Origin: Platanthera guangdongensis
Lineage: Eukaryota; Streptophyta; Magnoliopsida; Asparagales; Orchidaceae
Direction of reading: 5' to 3'
DNA: 64,000 nt
Assembly (NCBI GenBank): GCA_039583875.1
Contig: CM077147.1
Span: 109,538,124-109,602,123 of the forward strand
Positions 1-10,164 of this stretch are shown piece by piece; the stretch's first letter is position 1, and every line of letters starts with the position of its first letter. The position numbers and the translations under genes are program-made. Under the pieces are notes generated by a model. It searched no databases, had not been told where the DNA came from, and saw only the letters and a program-made list of their open reading frames with translations.

Positions 1-234
1 AGATGGAGGAATGACTCAAGACCATACAGGAGAAGCTCGCATGAATTATTTGCCCAGTCGGCAAGGCAGTTTCTTTAACAACTTCGACGCTAGATGCCCA
101 TGCAAAGAGGTTGTGGAAGTCCTTGATGGATTCCACTTATGCAGATAGAGAGCCTTCCGACATTTCAATGGAGGAGTTCAACATAGTTTTCTTGGATCAC
201 TTTATGGCCGTTATGGATAGAGATGAGCTGGAGG

Positions 235-1208
235 CATGGGCGGACCCACCTTAAGACACGGTTGGGCACGTGCCCGACCGTGTTTTTCGCGTATAAGCAT
301 CTAGGTCATTTTTTGCGGCGCGTTTCTCCGCTTCTCCTACAGATTTCTGGCACCAGGCGGCTGGCGGTGTCAACGGCGAGTCGACGAGACTGAGGAAGGC
401 GACGCTTGGGCGATTCCTAACTCTCCTTCCGATTCCTGAATCTCATTTCTCCTTCTGATTTCTGGCGGTGTTTGGGCGATTCTGAACTCCTGCTCTTCTT
501 TCTGATTTTTGGCAGCTTGCCTATGGTATATTGGTATGAATTTGTTTTTTTGTGTTTTTTTTTACTTTTCAGCGATTCAGGTAGGTTAGTAATTTAGAAA
601 TTCATTAGGTGATTAGCTTAAATCTCGTGGATTTGTGCCCTTTAACCTTAGGGATCAGGAATGGCTTTATAGTTTATAAAAAGCAGGGGAGCAGGCGAGC
701 AGCCAAGCAAAGAGGCGACGAGGGTAAGTCGGATCCCATATTTCTTCAGTTCTTCTGCCCGGCTGCTCCCATAGACTCATAGTTGATACTTGATAGTACC
801 ATGAAACTGATGAGCAGTATATAACAAACGATAAGACATTTGTGCTGATCCTTCTCGGTTTCTGCTTGCTCCCATAGACTCATAGTCCCGTGTAATTCTT
901 TAGTACTCTTGGTCATTGCTTTGGCCTTTATCAACACTTTGTCATTGCTTTGGTCTTTAGCAAGATCTTTGATTTCCATCTTATCATTTTTTCCTTCATC
1001 AATTTCTAACACTCAGTAATTTACTTTTTTGCAGTATATAACATTTTGTTTGCTCAATAAAGATCTTTAGAGAATCAAATATTCAGGTCAATCTCTTTTT
1101 ATTGTTTGACTTTTTTCATTGCTTTTGACATTTGGATTTGGTTATGTGAAAATAAAATTGATAATTTGATTTTGCCCAGGCTTAGCGAAAATCCAAGTTT
1201 CGCCCCTG
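235..1208. mobile_element. hAT-N1 : non-autonomous hAT transposon (974 bp)
   Basis: Left end CATGGGCGGACCCACC, right end (reverse complement) CAGGGGCGAAACTTGG. The first 12 bases agree at 9 positions and fit the plant hAT terminal consensus (CARNGGCGGA-like). It has an 8-bp target duplication and no transposase; small ORFs inside have no recognisable domain. A near-perfect 26-bp palindrome centred on GGGCACGTGCCC lies just inside the left end. A short motif containing CCCATAGACTCATAG occurs twice (near 769 and 870). It would need a transposase supplied in trans. Confidence 0.82.
257..282. repeat. 26-bp subterminal palindrome with G-box core
   Basis: The arms pair at nearly every position around CACGTG. 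It lies 22 bp inside the left end of hAT-N1. Subterminal repeats of this kind are usually transposase-binding sites in hAT elements; the CACGTG core is also the G-box word. Confidence 0.6.
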
Positions 1209-1867
1209 GCTGGAGGAGAGGTTCTTGAACATCCGACAGGGGAGCAGGTCTGTGAAAGAGTACCAGAGGGAGTTCTCCCATTTGGCCAGATTTGCGGGGA
1301 GACATAATTTGGACGATAGGTGGTATGCGAAGAGGTTCTACTAGGGGCTTAGATACCCAATGAGGCAGACACAACTATTTATATCTCATGGCACCTTGTC
1401 CCAAATTATAGGGATGGCAAAGAAATTGGAGGTAAATCAATTGATAGTGCAGAACAGAGGGAAGAGAGTGCTTGATGAGCCACCCTTTTGGGAGAGCAGT
1501 AGGGGCTCACAGCAGGGCAGAATTATGAGCCACAGAAGAGGTGGAGGGCATCATTATCCTAACTTCTGATAGTAGCAGAGGCCTCTTATGGTATTAGCTC
1601 CACCATTACAGATCCTTGAGCTGAGGAGGAAAGATGATTGAGGTCACCGATAGGTGATTTACTTTTGGTGCCAATAGCTAGGACACATTAGAGCTGATTG
1701 CCCTCATCAGTTTCATCCACCTTCTCCTCCACCTCCAACAGTTCCTCCAGCACAGTAGGGTTGAGGATGAGTTTGGGGCCAAGGACCTCACGGTAGAGGC
1801 CTAAGGTTGGAACAAATGTATGCATTGGATCTCACCAAGCCGAGCAACTCTGAGGAATTCATCACTG

Positions 1868-1962
1868 ATACTGAAATTTTATTGTAATTTTAATTTTCAT
1901 TTGTAGTACCTTACAACCTTGGTAGAACAACAAACATGACATAACCAAACCAAAGACCTCGG
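1868..1962 (+). other. Decayed gag-protease intron-like spacer (Tek-H')
   Basis: AT-rich 95-bp segment at the same position as the GT...AG spacer of Tek-H (62623-62723). Here both borders have changed: the donor position reads AT instead of GT and the acceptor position reads GG instead of AG. Confidence 0.5.
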
Positions 1963-2321
1963 GTATAGTGTTTATTAGTAGTATGCTCGTCCATACATTG
2001 TTTGATACGGGTGCTTCGCACTCTTCATATCGGATGACTTCTTGGAGGGACTAGAAGGTGTAGATCACTTCACCGGCACGACCAGGAGGGTGCGTATACC
2101 AGATGGATCAGAGCTTCTATCCTCAGCCAGTGCAACATGGATGCAGAGATTATAGGGAAGATATTCGATGCGCCGGCGATGATTTTGAAGATGTCGGATT
2201 TCGGTCTGATTCTGGGCATGACATGGTTGCTCTGGAAACATGCTCGAATTGATTGCCCTATGAGGTGGATCACCCTACATCATGGATATTCAGAAGTCAT
2301 CATCGAAGGTATTAGACCTGT
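1963..2321 (+). pseudogene. Gypsy aspartic protease pseudogene (Tek-H')
   Basis: Retropepsin that would process Gag-Pol. The active-site motif FDTGASHS is readable near 2005-2030. After a frameshift the frame 2137-2318 continues with a segment matching the Tek-H protease through LILGM.WL and the Ile-rich stretch behind it. The 5' LTR of Tek-A interrupts it at 2322. Stops and shifts make it inactive. Confidence 0.75.
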
Positions 2322-2740
2322 TGTAACGGCCCTGATTTTTCGATAAGTGGTTTAATTCATTATCTGGCGTGTTTGTGATGACAGGGTGTTACATTGACAC
2401 ATTTTCGGCATTTGTCGTAGTTAGAGCGTGGTTTTAGCTCTTAGGTTTTCTGTGTGTGTGGCTGAGTTTAGCCTGTTTATAAGATTTGCTACCTAGTCGT
2501 GTCTGTTTTGGTGACTCGGTGGAGCTTCTTTGGGAATGCTTGTGTTTTGGCATCGGGAGGTGTTTACCCGAGTTTGGTTCATTGAATCTTAATTTCGACT
2601 GCGTCGTTGGGTTCGGAGTATCGGTATTTAGCTACGTTGCAATTTTCATTAAATTTCGGGTAAGTTTGGTTTTCGGGTATTTTGGACGTTTTATTTAATT
2701 AATTATAATATTCTATATTAAAATAATCGGTTAAAGGTAG

Positions 2741-2749
2741 TATAAATAG
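2741..2749 (+). promoter_or_regulatory. TATA box in Tek-A LTR
   Basis: TATAAATAGA follows an AT-rich stretch about 420 bp into the LTR and fits a canonical plant TATA element. Transcription would start about 30 bp downstream, which puts the word array at 3420-4050 in the transcribed leader. Confidence 0.55.
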
Positions 2750-3419
2750 AAACCCATCGCTTCAAACACTATTCACTTGTCTCACTCGTGAAACCGTCGA
2801 CTTGTTATGGAAGAACGAAAGCGGCGGACTTCCCTAAGCCTTCGGCCGCCGATTTCTGGAGTTTTGGTGCTCGATAATTTCTTTGGAGAGTGTATCCGTG
2901 TAGATCTCGCCTAGATATACATTTCTATGGTAAGATTTTCCAGTTTCTTTGATTTTTAGAGTTTTAGGTGTGTGGTTTTGACCACTTTTCATCCTGAAAG
3001 GTTTCAGGAAGTGTTGCTCAGGAAGTTTCAGGAGCGTTTACGTGGCTGGATTTGCGATTTGAAGCAAGTGGTTACTTCATCCCCTTGTCAAGCTTGTCTT
3101 TTCCTGTATATATTCCATACCGTTCTTCCTGTATATATTTCATACTATTCTTCCTGTAAATCATTCAATGTATTAGTTTCTTGGTGTAGTTGTCGGTTTG
3201 GAGTGGCCAGCTTTCGTCGAACTGAAGCTAATTCGTCAAATGGAGTTCGACGAATAGAGAACTTTTGTCAAACGGAGTTCGTCGAGCTGAGACATTTCGT
3301 CGAATAGAGTTTGTCAAGCTGTGCCATTTCGTCGAATGGAGCAAGATTCGTTAAGTATAACCCTTAGGCGTTCAGTATAGCCCTTAGGCATTGAGTGTAG
3401 CCTTAGCACTGAATCCAAT

Positions 3420-4050
3420 TTCAAGCCTAATTCCATAAGCATTGAGCGCGTTGAGTGCACTCAACATGGTGTTGATTGTGATGAATACACTGAACACCTT
3501 GCTGTTAGGTCAGTGATGCTAAGTTAAAAAGCGTTGAGTGCATTGAGTGCACTCACTGTGGCGTTGAGTGTGCTGCTTACACTCAACGCCATCAGTATTT
3601 TGACGCTAATTCAGAAAGCGTTGAGTGCGTTGAGTGCTATCAACAAGGCGATGAGTGTGTTGCTTACACTCAATTCCATCAGTATTTTGATACTAAGTCA
3701 GAAGGTGTTGAGTGTGCTGTATACACTCAACGCGGCATTGAGCGTGTCGTGCCGTATAAACTTGCCGCCATTAGAAATCTTGGAGTCTAAGTGTAAAAGT
3801 GTTGACAGCGTTGAGTGAGCTTAACTCACTCAATGTCGTCACCTTTTTCGGTAAGTTAAGTAAAAATGTTGACAGCGTTGAGTGAGTTGAACTCACTCAA
3901 TGCCATCATGTTGTGTTTAAGCTTTGAGTGAGCTGAACTCACTCAATGCCATCGTTTGTTCTTGATGTTGTGTTTAAGCATTGAGTGTGCTGTGTTTTGG
4001 CGTCGAGTGCGTCGACTGCACTCGACGTGGCGTCGAGTGTACTCGATGAT
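3420..4050 (+). repeat. Array of GTTGAGTGCACTCAAC-type palindromic words (Tek-A LTR)
   Basis: Dozens of imperfect copies of GTTGAGTG and CACTCAAC alternate here, in places forming the perfect 16-bp palindrome GTTGAGTGCACTCAAC. Near 3995-4045 the word changes to a GTCGAGTGC...GCACTCGAC version. Just upstream (3215-3350) a related array uses TTCGTCGAA and GTTCGTCGA words. Confidence 0.8.
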
Positions 4051-5368
4051 TTCTCCTTAGCTTTGTATCCTTTCACCGATTTGACGTGTATCACTAAGTC
4101 TTGATCATGTCAATCTAGAATCGTCAGTTTTCGGCTGAATTTGTTGAGTTTGGGTTTATGGGTATTTGTATATGTGTGGTTGGTTTGGTTTGCTTAGTTT
4201 CGTGAATCATTACACTCGAGAATGTTTGGCTCTCATTTTTGGGTTGTTGGGTTGTGTTGGACCAGATGGCCACCACCGCAGTCCTGTTTTTGAGATGTTT
4301 GGTTCTGTTAGTTCGGGTTTGACCGGTTTGGTCCCGACTCAGATCCGGTTGCGTTATGGTGTTAATGATTCACGTGTTTAATGAGCCTTTCCCCGTTTTT
4401 GTTTCCTATGGATTAAACTTATGCTACTTCTGACTTTTCTCGTAGATTGTTTTCGGAGTATAAATCCATTCGCACATGGTGCAAATTTCTTTACCTCTTA
4501 ACTTTATATGTTAACTCTTTGTTCTAAATCTCTAGATAGCTTGCTGTGTTTTCTTTTGACAGCTATTCAGGTTTGGGAACAGTAATCTTGCTACTCTATA
4601 CTTTTTGACAGTTTTGTTTCCCACTTGTATTTTTCTTGCTGAGGTGTTCTTCTTTGAATGGCTCAGGTTCTGAGCAGTAGGCGGTTGTGCGGCTAGGTTT
4701 GGTGTTTCCTTGAGGACTGTAGTGTTGTAGAGGTTTCCACTACCTTGAGAGGTAGTTCCTTATTATTTTCCTTTTAAGTACAGACACTCATACTAACCAG
4801 TCGGTTCATGTTAGTTTGTTGACACCCACTGGTGGTTTTCTTTTAATTTGCTGAATACTCTGCTAAGCTGCTAGTTTTGCCTTTTGTGGTTATTTTTTAC
4901 TTGTTCTCTGGGAATATTTTATGTTAGGTTGCATGTTAGGTATTTTCACCTATAAAACCATTACTACTTGTACCTCATACATCTCATATTTCCAAAATTA
5001 AAATACAATTTTCTAGCTAACGTAAAGACTATTTCTATTCTTAAAATAAATCTAGGTCTTGCATGCCAAGAGTTATCCTTTGGGATATTTATACTCATGT
5101 AGGATGTTAATCAACATAACCAAAAGTATTTTTCTGCAGCGCATAACTATACTTTTACTTGTTGTCTAGTTGATCCACTGTGCCGAGCGATACGGTCATC
5201 CAATTTTAAATGGTTTTTACTTAATAACTTGTTGATTTCATATAAATTGTATAGTTTTGGGTTTTGCCTGAGCGCCTACAGTTATCCCCTGCATGGTGTG
5301 GCATCACGGCGCGTATTTTCTCTTGCTCCAATATAACTTAGATGTTGAGAAAATGCGGGTTGTGACAG

Positions 5369-5382
5369 TTGGTTTCAGAGGG
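5369..5382 (+). other. Primer-binding site of Tek-A (initiator Met tRNA type)
   Basis: TTGGTTTCAGAGGG, two bases after the LTR end, resembles the plant initiator tRNA-Met complement TTGGTATCAGAGC with a few changes. It would prime minus-strand DNA synthesis. Confidence 0.65.
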
Positions 5383-6051
5383 AGGTTGCTTTGACAATTG
5401 GTTAAGCAACCTTCTTTTGCTAGTGTTAGTTGTCTAGTGTCAATTCAAACACACAATGATGTGTCATCAGTACGTCTTGGCTGAAGCATGAACACTACAC
5501 TCATAGCATGACAAGAAGTATACAGTGCATATTATGTAGTATGGGATGCATAATGTGTGATTGTATATGTATCCACCATAGATGTGAACATATGACGGTT
5601 GTGTAGTATGTGATGCATAACCATCATCATATTGGTGCCCATTAGAACGTTTTACTTTTTCATTACATGAGGTATTATGTAGTATGGGATGCATAATATT
5701 TCATGTGTATGCCACTCATAATATGCATTAAGGCCTTTTTAGAATGCATAGCACATCATTCATAACATAACATAGCATTTGCATACATGCCAAGCTAAAG
5801 ATTTATATAATGACATATGTACACAGATTGTTTTGAGTCAAAAGAATACAAATTCATGCATTCATGGACTTTGCACAAGAATTAATAGGATGATGGTATG
5901 TCATCCTAGGTTTAAGCATTTCATCAATTATAAAATTCCCAGAGCATGTTAGCTGCAAAAGAAAGTATTTATGTATGTTTTGTTTATACTAGGTTCTTTG
6001 TTTCAATAGGTTAAGCTTGGTTTTGACAAGTTACTTGTTGTAATTATTAGA
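5383..6051 (+). other. Tek-A untranslated leader with threefold 20-bp motif
   Basis: Non-coding, AT-rich. The motif GTAGTATGGGATGCATAA (one base differs in the second copy) recurs at about 5535, 5602 and 5678, roughly 70 bp apart. No ORF of interest. Confidence 0.5.
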
Positions 6052-7264
6052 ATGTCAAGACATCCTACGACGAGGTTGACTCCCCAGTCAGAGGGCGAGT
6101 CATCTGCTGCTCAGAACGAGGCCATGATTGAAGGATTGTGACAGAGCAACGAAGCTTGGTCTACGAAAATGTTGGAGATGTAGTCCCAGATCAAAACTTG
6201 TTGACTGTCATTACAGAACAGCCGCTTAGAGTTCAGGACCCGGCCGTGGGTCAAGGTGTTCCAGTTCTTCCTGCTCCTCTGGTTCCCCAGCTGTACTGCC
6301 ACCAGAGATGAACTTCATCTCACACTTTGAGTGATTAGGACCACCTACCTATGATGGTATGGTAGATTTCATGGCATTGGATTACTTGATTATAGCCATT
6401 GAGGAGATGTTCTCTTACTCCGGAGTTTTAGCAGACCAGAGAGTAATGGTCGCTGCCTACCAGCTTAAAGGTTTGGAAAAGAGTTGGTGGCTAAGGGAGA
6501 AGGAAAACTTGAAGGATGGATGTTCTTGGTAAGTCTTCATGGAGCTTTTGCTGAAGAAGTTTCTGCCGTCGGTCGAGCGAGACCGTTTGTTAAATGATTT
6601 CCTGCACTTAAAGCAGAGGCAGCTCACGGTGAGTGAGTATGAGGTGGAGTTTAGCAAGCTGAGCCAGTTCGCCGAGATTTAGTAGTTTTTGAAGACAGCA
6701 TAGTCAAGCATTTTCTGGGTGGTCTGAAGAGTGACATCCAGCAGTGGGCGAGTGCTTATAGATCGGAGAGTTATGTTGAAGCAGTTCTTAAGGTTGAGTC
6801 AATTGACAATGCCAAGAACCGAGGCCAACAAATGAGAAAGGATAAGAGGAAGATTGGTGAGAGTAAGAGTTCCCAGGAATCAAGTGCAGCTTCGAGGAAG
6901 AGGAACAAAGAAATATACAGTTTTTGTGGCCGGACAGGTCACCGGGTTGAGAAATGTTTCAAGAGGATAGGAGCTCAGAAATAGGAGCAGGTCCATGCGA
7001 TCCAGGGTGCTCCTAAAGGAGATTTGGTTTGTACCTCATGCAAACGGAAGGGGAATGATGTTGCCCACTCTTGGAATAAGGTTAGAATTTGCTTTCAGTG
7101 CAGACAGAAAGGTCACGTCAAGTCAAAGTGCCCGCAGTCTCAGCATGCGCTGCAGCCAGTTCCGCTTTGCGTCGTGCCACCGTCGCAGGCTGTAGATAAA
7201 GGGAAGGTAAAGCTGAACGTGTTGTCTCTAGAGGAGGCCCAGACTTCTACTCAAGTGATTTCAG
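6052..7264 (+). pseudogene. Tek-A gag pseudogene
   Basis: Starts at an ATG followed by SRHPTTRLTPQ and has many stops and shifts. From about 6690 the frame is good for 250 codons, and from 7024 to 7264 it is open. It has an unusually cysteine-rich tail with three zinc-knuckle-like units: SFCGRTGHRVEKC (first Cys changed to Tyr), a degenerate CTSCKRKGNDVAHSW, and a complete CFQCRQKGHVKSKC. Gag would coat and package the RNA. The frame meets a stop just inside the intron-like spacer, so unspliced RNA would give Gag alone. Confidence 0.75.
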
Positions 7265-7349
7265 GTTAGTTTCTAACCTAGTTTGATTCTGTTTTAGCTT
7301 GTAGCTGTAGTTTGGATGTAGTTCGATCAATTATGTAACCATTTTATAG
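7265..7349 (+). other. Intron-like GT...AG spacer between gag and protease (Tek-A, 85 bp)
   Basis: Donor TCAG|GTTAG, acceptor TTATAG|GG, and a CTAAC branch-point-like word at about 7273. Retention puts a TAG stop at 7267-7269. Removal joins the gag Gly codon to protease in frame (phase 1) and leads straight to VLFDSSAT. It lies at the same place as the spacers in Tek-C, Tek-G and Tek-H. Confidence 0.6.
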
Positions 7350-8206
7350 GGAAATTTAAAGTAAAGAACTGTTGTGCACGTGTTCTCTTTGATTCTAGTG
7401 CTACCCACTAGTTTGTGGTTAGGGACTTTATTGAGCGTCATCGTTTGACTCTCGATCAAGTCGACGATGTGTTAAAAGTCATGTATCCTTCTGGTTATTC
7501 GGTGGTATCGGACCAGGGTATCTAGAGTTTTCCGATTTTGTTAGGCGATTTCCTAGCAGTTCCTGATTTGAAGGTGATAGACCTGGAAGTTTTGATATGA
7601 TCTTGGGCATGGACTGGTTGTCCAAATATGATGCGGTTATCCAGTGCAAGATTAAGCGCTTGGACTTCAAGATGGATAATGGTCAACCCGGGCGGGTTTA
7701 TGATTTTCTGCACCAAGTTTCTCCGATTATATCTGCGGTACGTGCTCGGAAGTTGGTAAATTCCTGATGTTTTGCTTGTTTTGTTTCAGTTTGGGAAACT
7801 GTTATAAGCTTGCCGCGTATAGAGGAGTTTCCGATGGGGCGTGAGTTTCCGGATGTTTTTCCAGCTAATCTTCCTAGACTTTTGCCTGAGAGGTACGTGG
7901 AGTTTTTCATAGATCTGGAGCTGGGTACCCGTCCTATTGCTAAGCCGTCGTACCAGATGGCCCCGCGTGAGTTGGAGGAGTTTCATACTCAGTTGGATGA
8001 GTTGCTCCTGAATGGTTTTATTAGGCCGAGTTCTTCGCCTTGGGGTGGTCCCGTCTTGTTTGTAAAGAAATAGGATGGATCAATGAGGTTGTGTATTGGC
8101 TATAGAGAGCCGAATAAAGTCACCATTAATAATAGATATCCCTTGCCTAGGATTGATGACCTGTTTGATCAGTTGTGTGGTAGCTCTGTGTATTCAAAGA
8201 TCGATC
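7350..8206 (+). pseudogene. Tek-A protease and N-terminal RT pseudogene
   Basis: The protease motif is altered to FDSSAT from the usual FDTGAS, followed by a stop at the His-Ser position. A frameshifted protease body follows. The frame 7810-8073 is the classic protease-RT linker and RT start: [11 protein letters not shown], then the MAPRELEEF and [13 protein letters not shown] motifs. After a stop at about 8071 the next RT block reads [11 protein letters not shown]. The domain breaks off at about 8206, so the catalytic RT motif is missing. Confidence 0.78.
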
Positions 8207-8401
8207 ACAGGGGTAAAAGTAATTGCTTATGGTTCATGCCAGTTGAAAGTGCATGAGCGAAATTATCCCTTCCACGACCTGGAGTTGGCGGCAGTGATCT
8301 TTGCACTAAAGTTATGGCGGCATTATCTTTACGGGGTAAAAGTGGATATCTTTACGGACCATAAGATCCTAAAGTACTTGTTGCAGTAGAAGGATCTGAA
8401 A
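8207..8401 (+). pseudogene. Tek-B RNase H, N-terminal part
   Basis: Reads [18 protein letters not shown] and on through [18 protein letters not shown], matching the RNase H of Tek-C and Tek-G. An in-frame stop near 8388 (Gln to stop, CAG to TAG) separates it from the long ORF that follows. Confidence 0.8.
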
Positions 8402-10054
8402 ATGCGACAACGAAGGTGGCTGGAGTTCCTTGGGGACTACACCTTTGAGATTCATTATACTCCCGGGAAGGGAAACGTGGTTGCTGATGCCTTGAGTCAT
8501 AAGACTCCATCAAGGGCAAATTGGTTGCAGATGCATGATGAGCGTCTGATCCAGGAGTTTGAAGCGTTAGAGATTTCTTGTGTGGACAAGAATGCCACAG
8601 CCGATGCATGTGTGAACTGGATGGAGGTACAGTATGACCTTGCGGATAGGATTCGACGAGCAACGAAGCTGGATGCAAGTCTCCAACGCTATGCCAAAGA
8701 TGGGCGAGATGGCCAATTCTCCTGGGATGACGGCCTTTTGCGGAAAGAGGGTCGGTTGTGCGTCCCTAGTATGGGTAAGTTGCGAGAAGAGTTGATGTAC
8801 GAAGCTCACTTTTCGAAGTACTCAATTCACCCTGGGAGCACAAAGATGTTCAGGGACATGAAGAAGCTATTCTGGTGGCCAGGACTCAAAACGGATATAG
8901 CTCATTATGTATCTAAATGCCAAACGTGTGCTTTGGTGAAAGCAGAATGTCAGAAGCCTGGCGGTTTCTTGAAGTCGTTGCCGATTCCGGAATGGAAATT
9001 CGATGATATTTCAATGGATTTCGTGCACGGGTTGCTGAGGTCTCAACGCGGGAATGATTCAATCTGGGTGATTGTAGACTGGTTGATGAAAGTGGCGCAC
9101 TTCCTTCCGAACAAGCGGGACGATTCAGTGGAAAGTTTGGCAAAACTTTATGTTGAACAGATTGTACGGCTATATGGTGTTCCTCGTAGCATCATGAGCG
9201 ATTGTGATGGGCGATTTACGTCAAATGATTGGAGGCTAGTCCATCAGCTGTTGGGCACGAAATTGACTTTCAGTACGGCCTTTCATCCCCAAACGGATGG
9301 CCAAACCGAAAGGACCAACAGAACTATGGAAGATATGCTCCGAATGTGCGCTCTGGACTTTGTGAAGAGATGGGAAGATCATCTCTATATGGTGGAGTTT
9401 ACCGACAACAATAGCTACCAAGCGAGCATCGGGGTGGCACCGCTTGAAGCTCTGTTTGATCGGAAGTGCCATACACCGTTAGCGTGGGCCAAAGCAGGCG
9501 AATCCAAACTCTATAGGCGTCAGGAGGTCGATGAAGCTAACTCGACAATGCGCGCTATTCGGGAGCGGCTACTGATAGCCCAGGATCGACAAGCAAAGTA
9601 CTACAATGCCAAGCACCGGAACGTGGAGTTCACAGTGGGCAATTGGGTATATTTGAAGATCAAATCCATCAAAGGCGTGTCCCGGATTCGGAGTCTGAAA
9701 AAGTTGAGTCTGAGATATCTTGGTCTGTTTGAAGTGGTAGAGAGAATTGGAGAAGCTGCATATCGGCTAGCTCTTTCGGCAGACTTGGGTGGATTACATG
9801 ATGTGTTTCACATCTCGGTGCTTCGGAAAGCCATCAAAGATCCAACTCATGTGATCGAGAATGATCATGTGTCGGTGGAGTGTGGGTTAACGATGAAGGT
9901 TATGCCCATTCGGATCGAGGATCGCGCCGATAAAAAGATGCAGAGCAAGACAATCGGAATGGTCAAAGTCCGGTGGGACAATTATGGCCATGAGAAGCTA
10001 ACATGGGAGCGAGAGCAGACCATGCGAGCTGAATTTCCCGAGCTATTTGTGTAA
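8402..10054 (+). CDS. Tek-B RNase H end, integrase and chromodomain-like tail (550 aa)
   Basis: One open frame of 550 codons; the first Met is an internal residue of the original polyprotein. In order: the end of RNase H ([23 protein letters not shown]); the integrase HHCC zinc finger (residues about 140-180, ending KCQTC); the DDE core with DDISMDF, SDCDGRF (normally SDRDGRF) and the catalytic Glu in QTDGQTER; then the GDWVYLKI-like block (here GNWVYLKI) and DVFHISVLRK. The end, MVKVRWDNYGHEKLTWE, resembles the chromodomain-like tail of Tekay/Del chromoviruses, which is thought to direct integration to heterochromatin. It is the longest intact pol piece of this family here, but lacks RT and protease. 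Confidence 0.85.
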   Translation: MRQRRWLEFLGDYTFEIHYTPGKGNVVADALSHKTPSRANWLQMHDERLIQEFEALEISCVDKNATADACVNWMEVQYDLADRIRRATKLDASLQRYAKDGRDGQFSWDDGLLRKEGRLCVPSMGKLREELMYEAHFSKYSIHPGSTKMFRDMKKLFWWPGLKTDIAHYVSKCQTCALVKAECQKPGGFLKSLPIPEWKFDDISMDFVHGLLRSQRGNDSIWVIVDWLMKVAHFLPNKRDDSVESLAKLYVEQIVRLYGVPRSIMSDCDGRFTSNDWRLVHQLLGTKLTFSTAFHPQTDGQTERTNRTMEDMLRMCALDFVKRWEDHLYMVEFTDNNSYQASIGVAPLEALFDRKCHTPLAWAKAGESKLYRRQEVDEANSTMRAIRERLLIAQDRQAKYYNAKHRNVEFTVGNWVYLKIKSIKGVSRIRSLKKLSLRYLGLFEVVERIGEAAYRLALSADLGGLHDVFHISVLRKAIKDPTHVIENDHVSVECGLTMKVMPIRIEDRADKKMQSKTIGMVKVRWDNYGHEKLTWEREQTMRAEFPELFV

Positions 10055-10150
10055 ACTGTTACGTAGTGCGTATCACGGTGTATGATCAAGTTATCACATA
10101 TTGTTTTTGATGTCCTTACTGTGTACAAATTTTGGGACGAAATTTATTGT

Positions 10151-10164
10151 AAGGAGGGGAGGGT
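10151..10164 (+). other. Polypurine tract of Tek-B
   Basis: AAGGAGGGGAGGGT directly before the LTR start TGTAACACCCC. It would prime plus-strand DNA synthesis. The sequence between the pol stop and this tract (10055-10150) holds nothing else. Confidence 0.85.

Larger units (their letters stand above)
227..1216. repeat. 8-bp target duplication flanking a hAT element
   Basis: GCTGGAGG occurs at 227-234 and 1209-1216, immediately outside the inserted element. Joining the two gag halves with one copy restores the alignment with the Tek-H gag. Eight-base duplications are the hallmark of hAT transposition. Confidence 0.85.
1..1867 (+). pseudogene. Gypsy gag pseudogene (Tek-H')
   Basis: Gag would form the virus-like particle and bind element RNA. 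Positions 1-234 read like the capsid region of the Tek-H gag. After the 974-bp hAT insert the same frame resumes at about 1217 and aligns with the Tek-H segment beginning EERFLNLKQG. A degenerate zinc knuckle lies near 1660-1710 with an in-frame stop between its second Cys and its His, followed by the proline-rich and Gly/Arg-rich tail. Several stops make it non-functional. The homology is with the copy in this same window. Confidence 0.8.
1..2321 (+). mobile_element. Tek-H' : Ty3/Gypsy chromovirus fragment (gag to protease), interrupted
   Basis: This is the oldest layer at the left edge. Its reading frames match, segment by segment, the less damaged Gypsy at 61.3-64 kb: gag capsid, zinc knuckle, gag-protease spacer, then protease. 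It enters the window inside gag, is split at 235-1208 by a hAT element, and is cut at 2321/2322 by the LTR of Tek-A. No LTR, RT or integrase of this copy is visible. It carries many stops and small indels. Confidence 0.85.
2322..5367 (+). repeat. 5' LTR of Tek-A (3046 bp)
   Basis: Begins TGTAACGGCCC and ends ...GTTGTGACA, directly before a Met-tRNA-type primer site. TG...CA ends and a start shared with other Tekay/Del-like LTRs support the call. A TATA box sits at 2741-2749 and a long array of self-complementary words occupies about 3420-4050. There is no partner LTR in the window, so the borders rest on ends and context. Confidence 0.82.
2322..8206 (+). mobile_element. Tek-A : Ty3/Gypsy chromovirus, 5' half
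   Basis: It has a 5' LTR (2322-5367), primer site, leader, gag, intron-like spacer, protease and the start of RT, all on the plus strand. The RT stops in mid-domain at about 8206, where sequence of another family (Tek-B) starts. No 3' LTR of this family is present. The five bases before the LTR are CCTGT (2317-2321); the matching duplication cannot be checked because the 3' end is lost. Confidence 0.85.
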
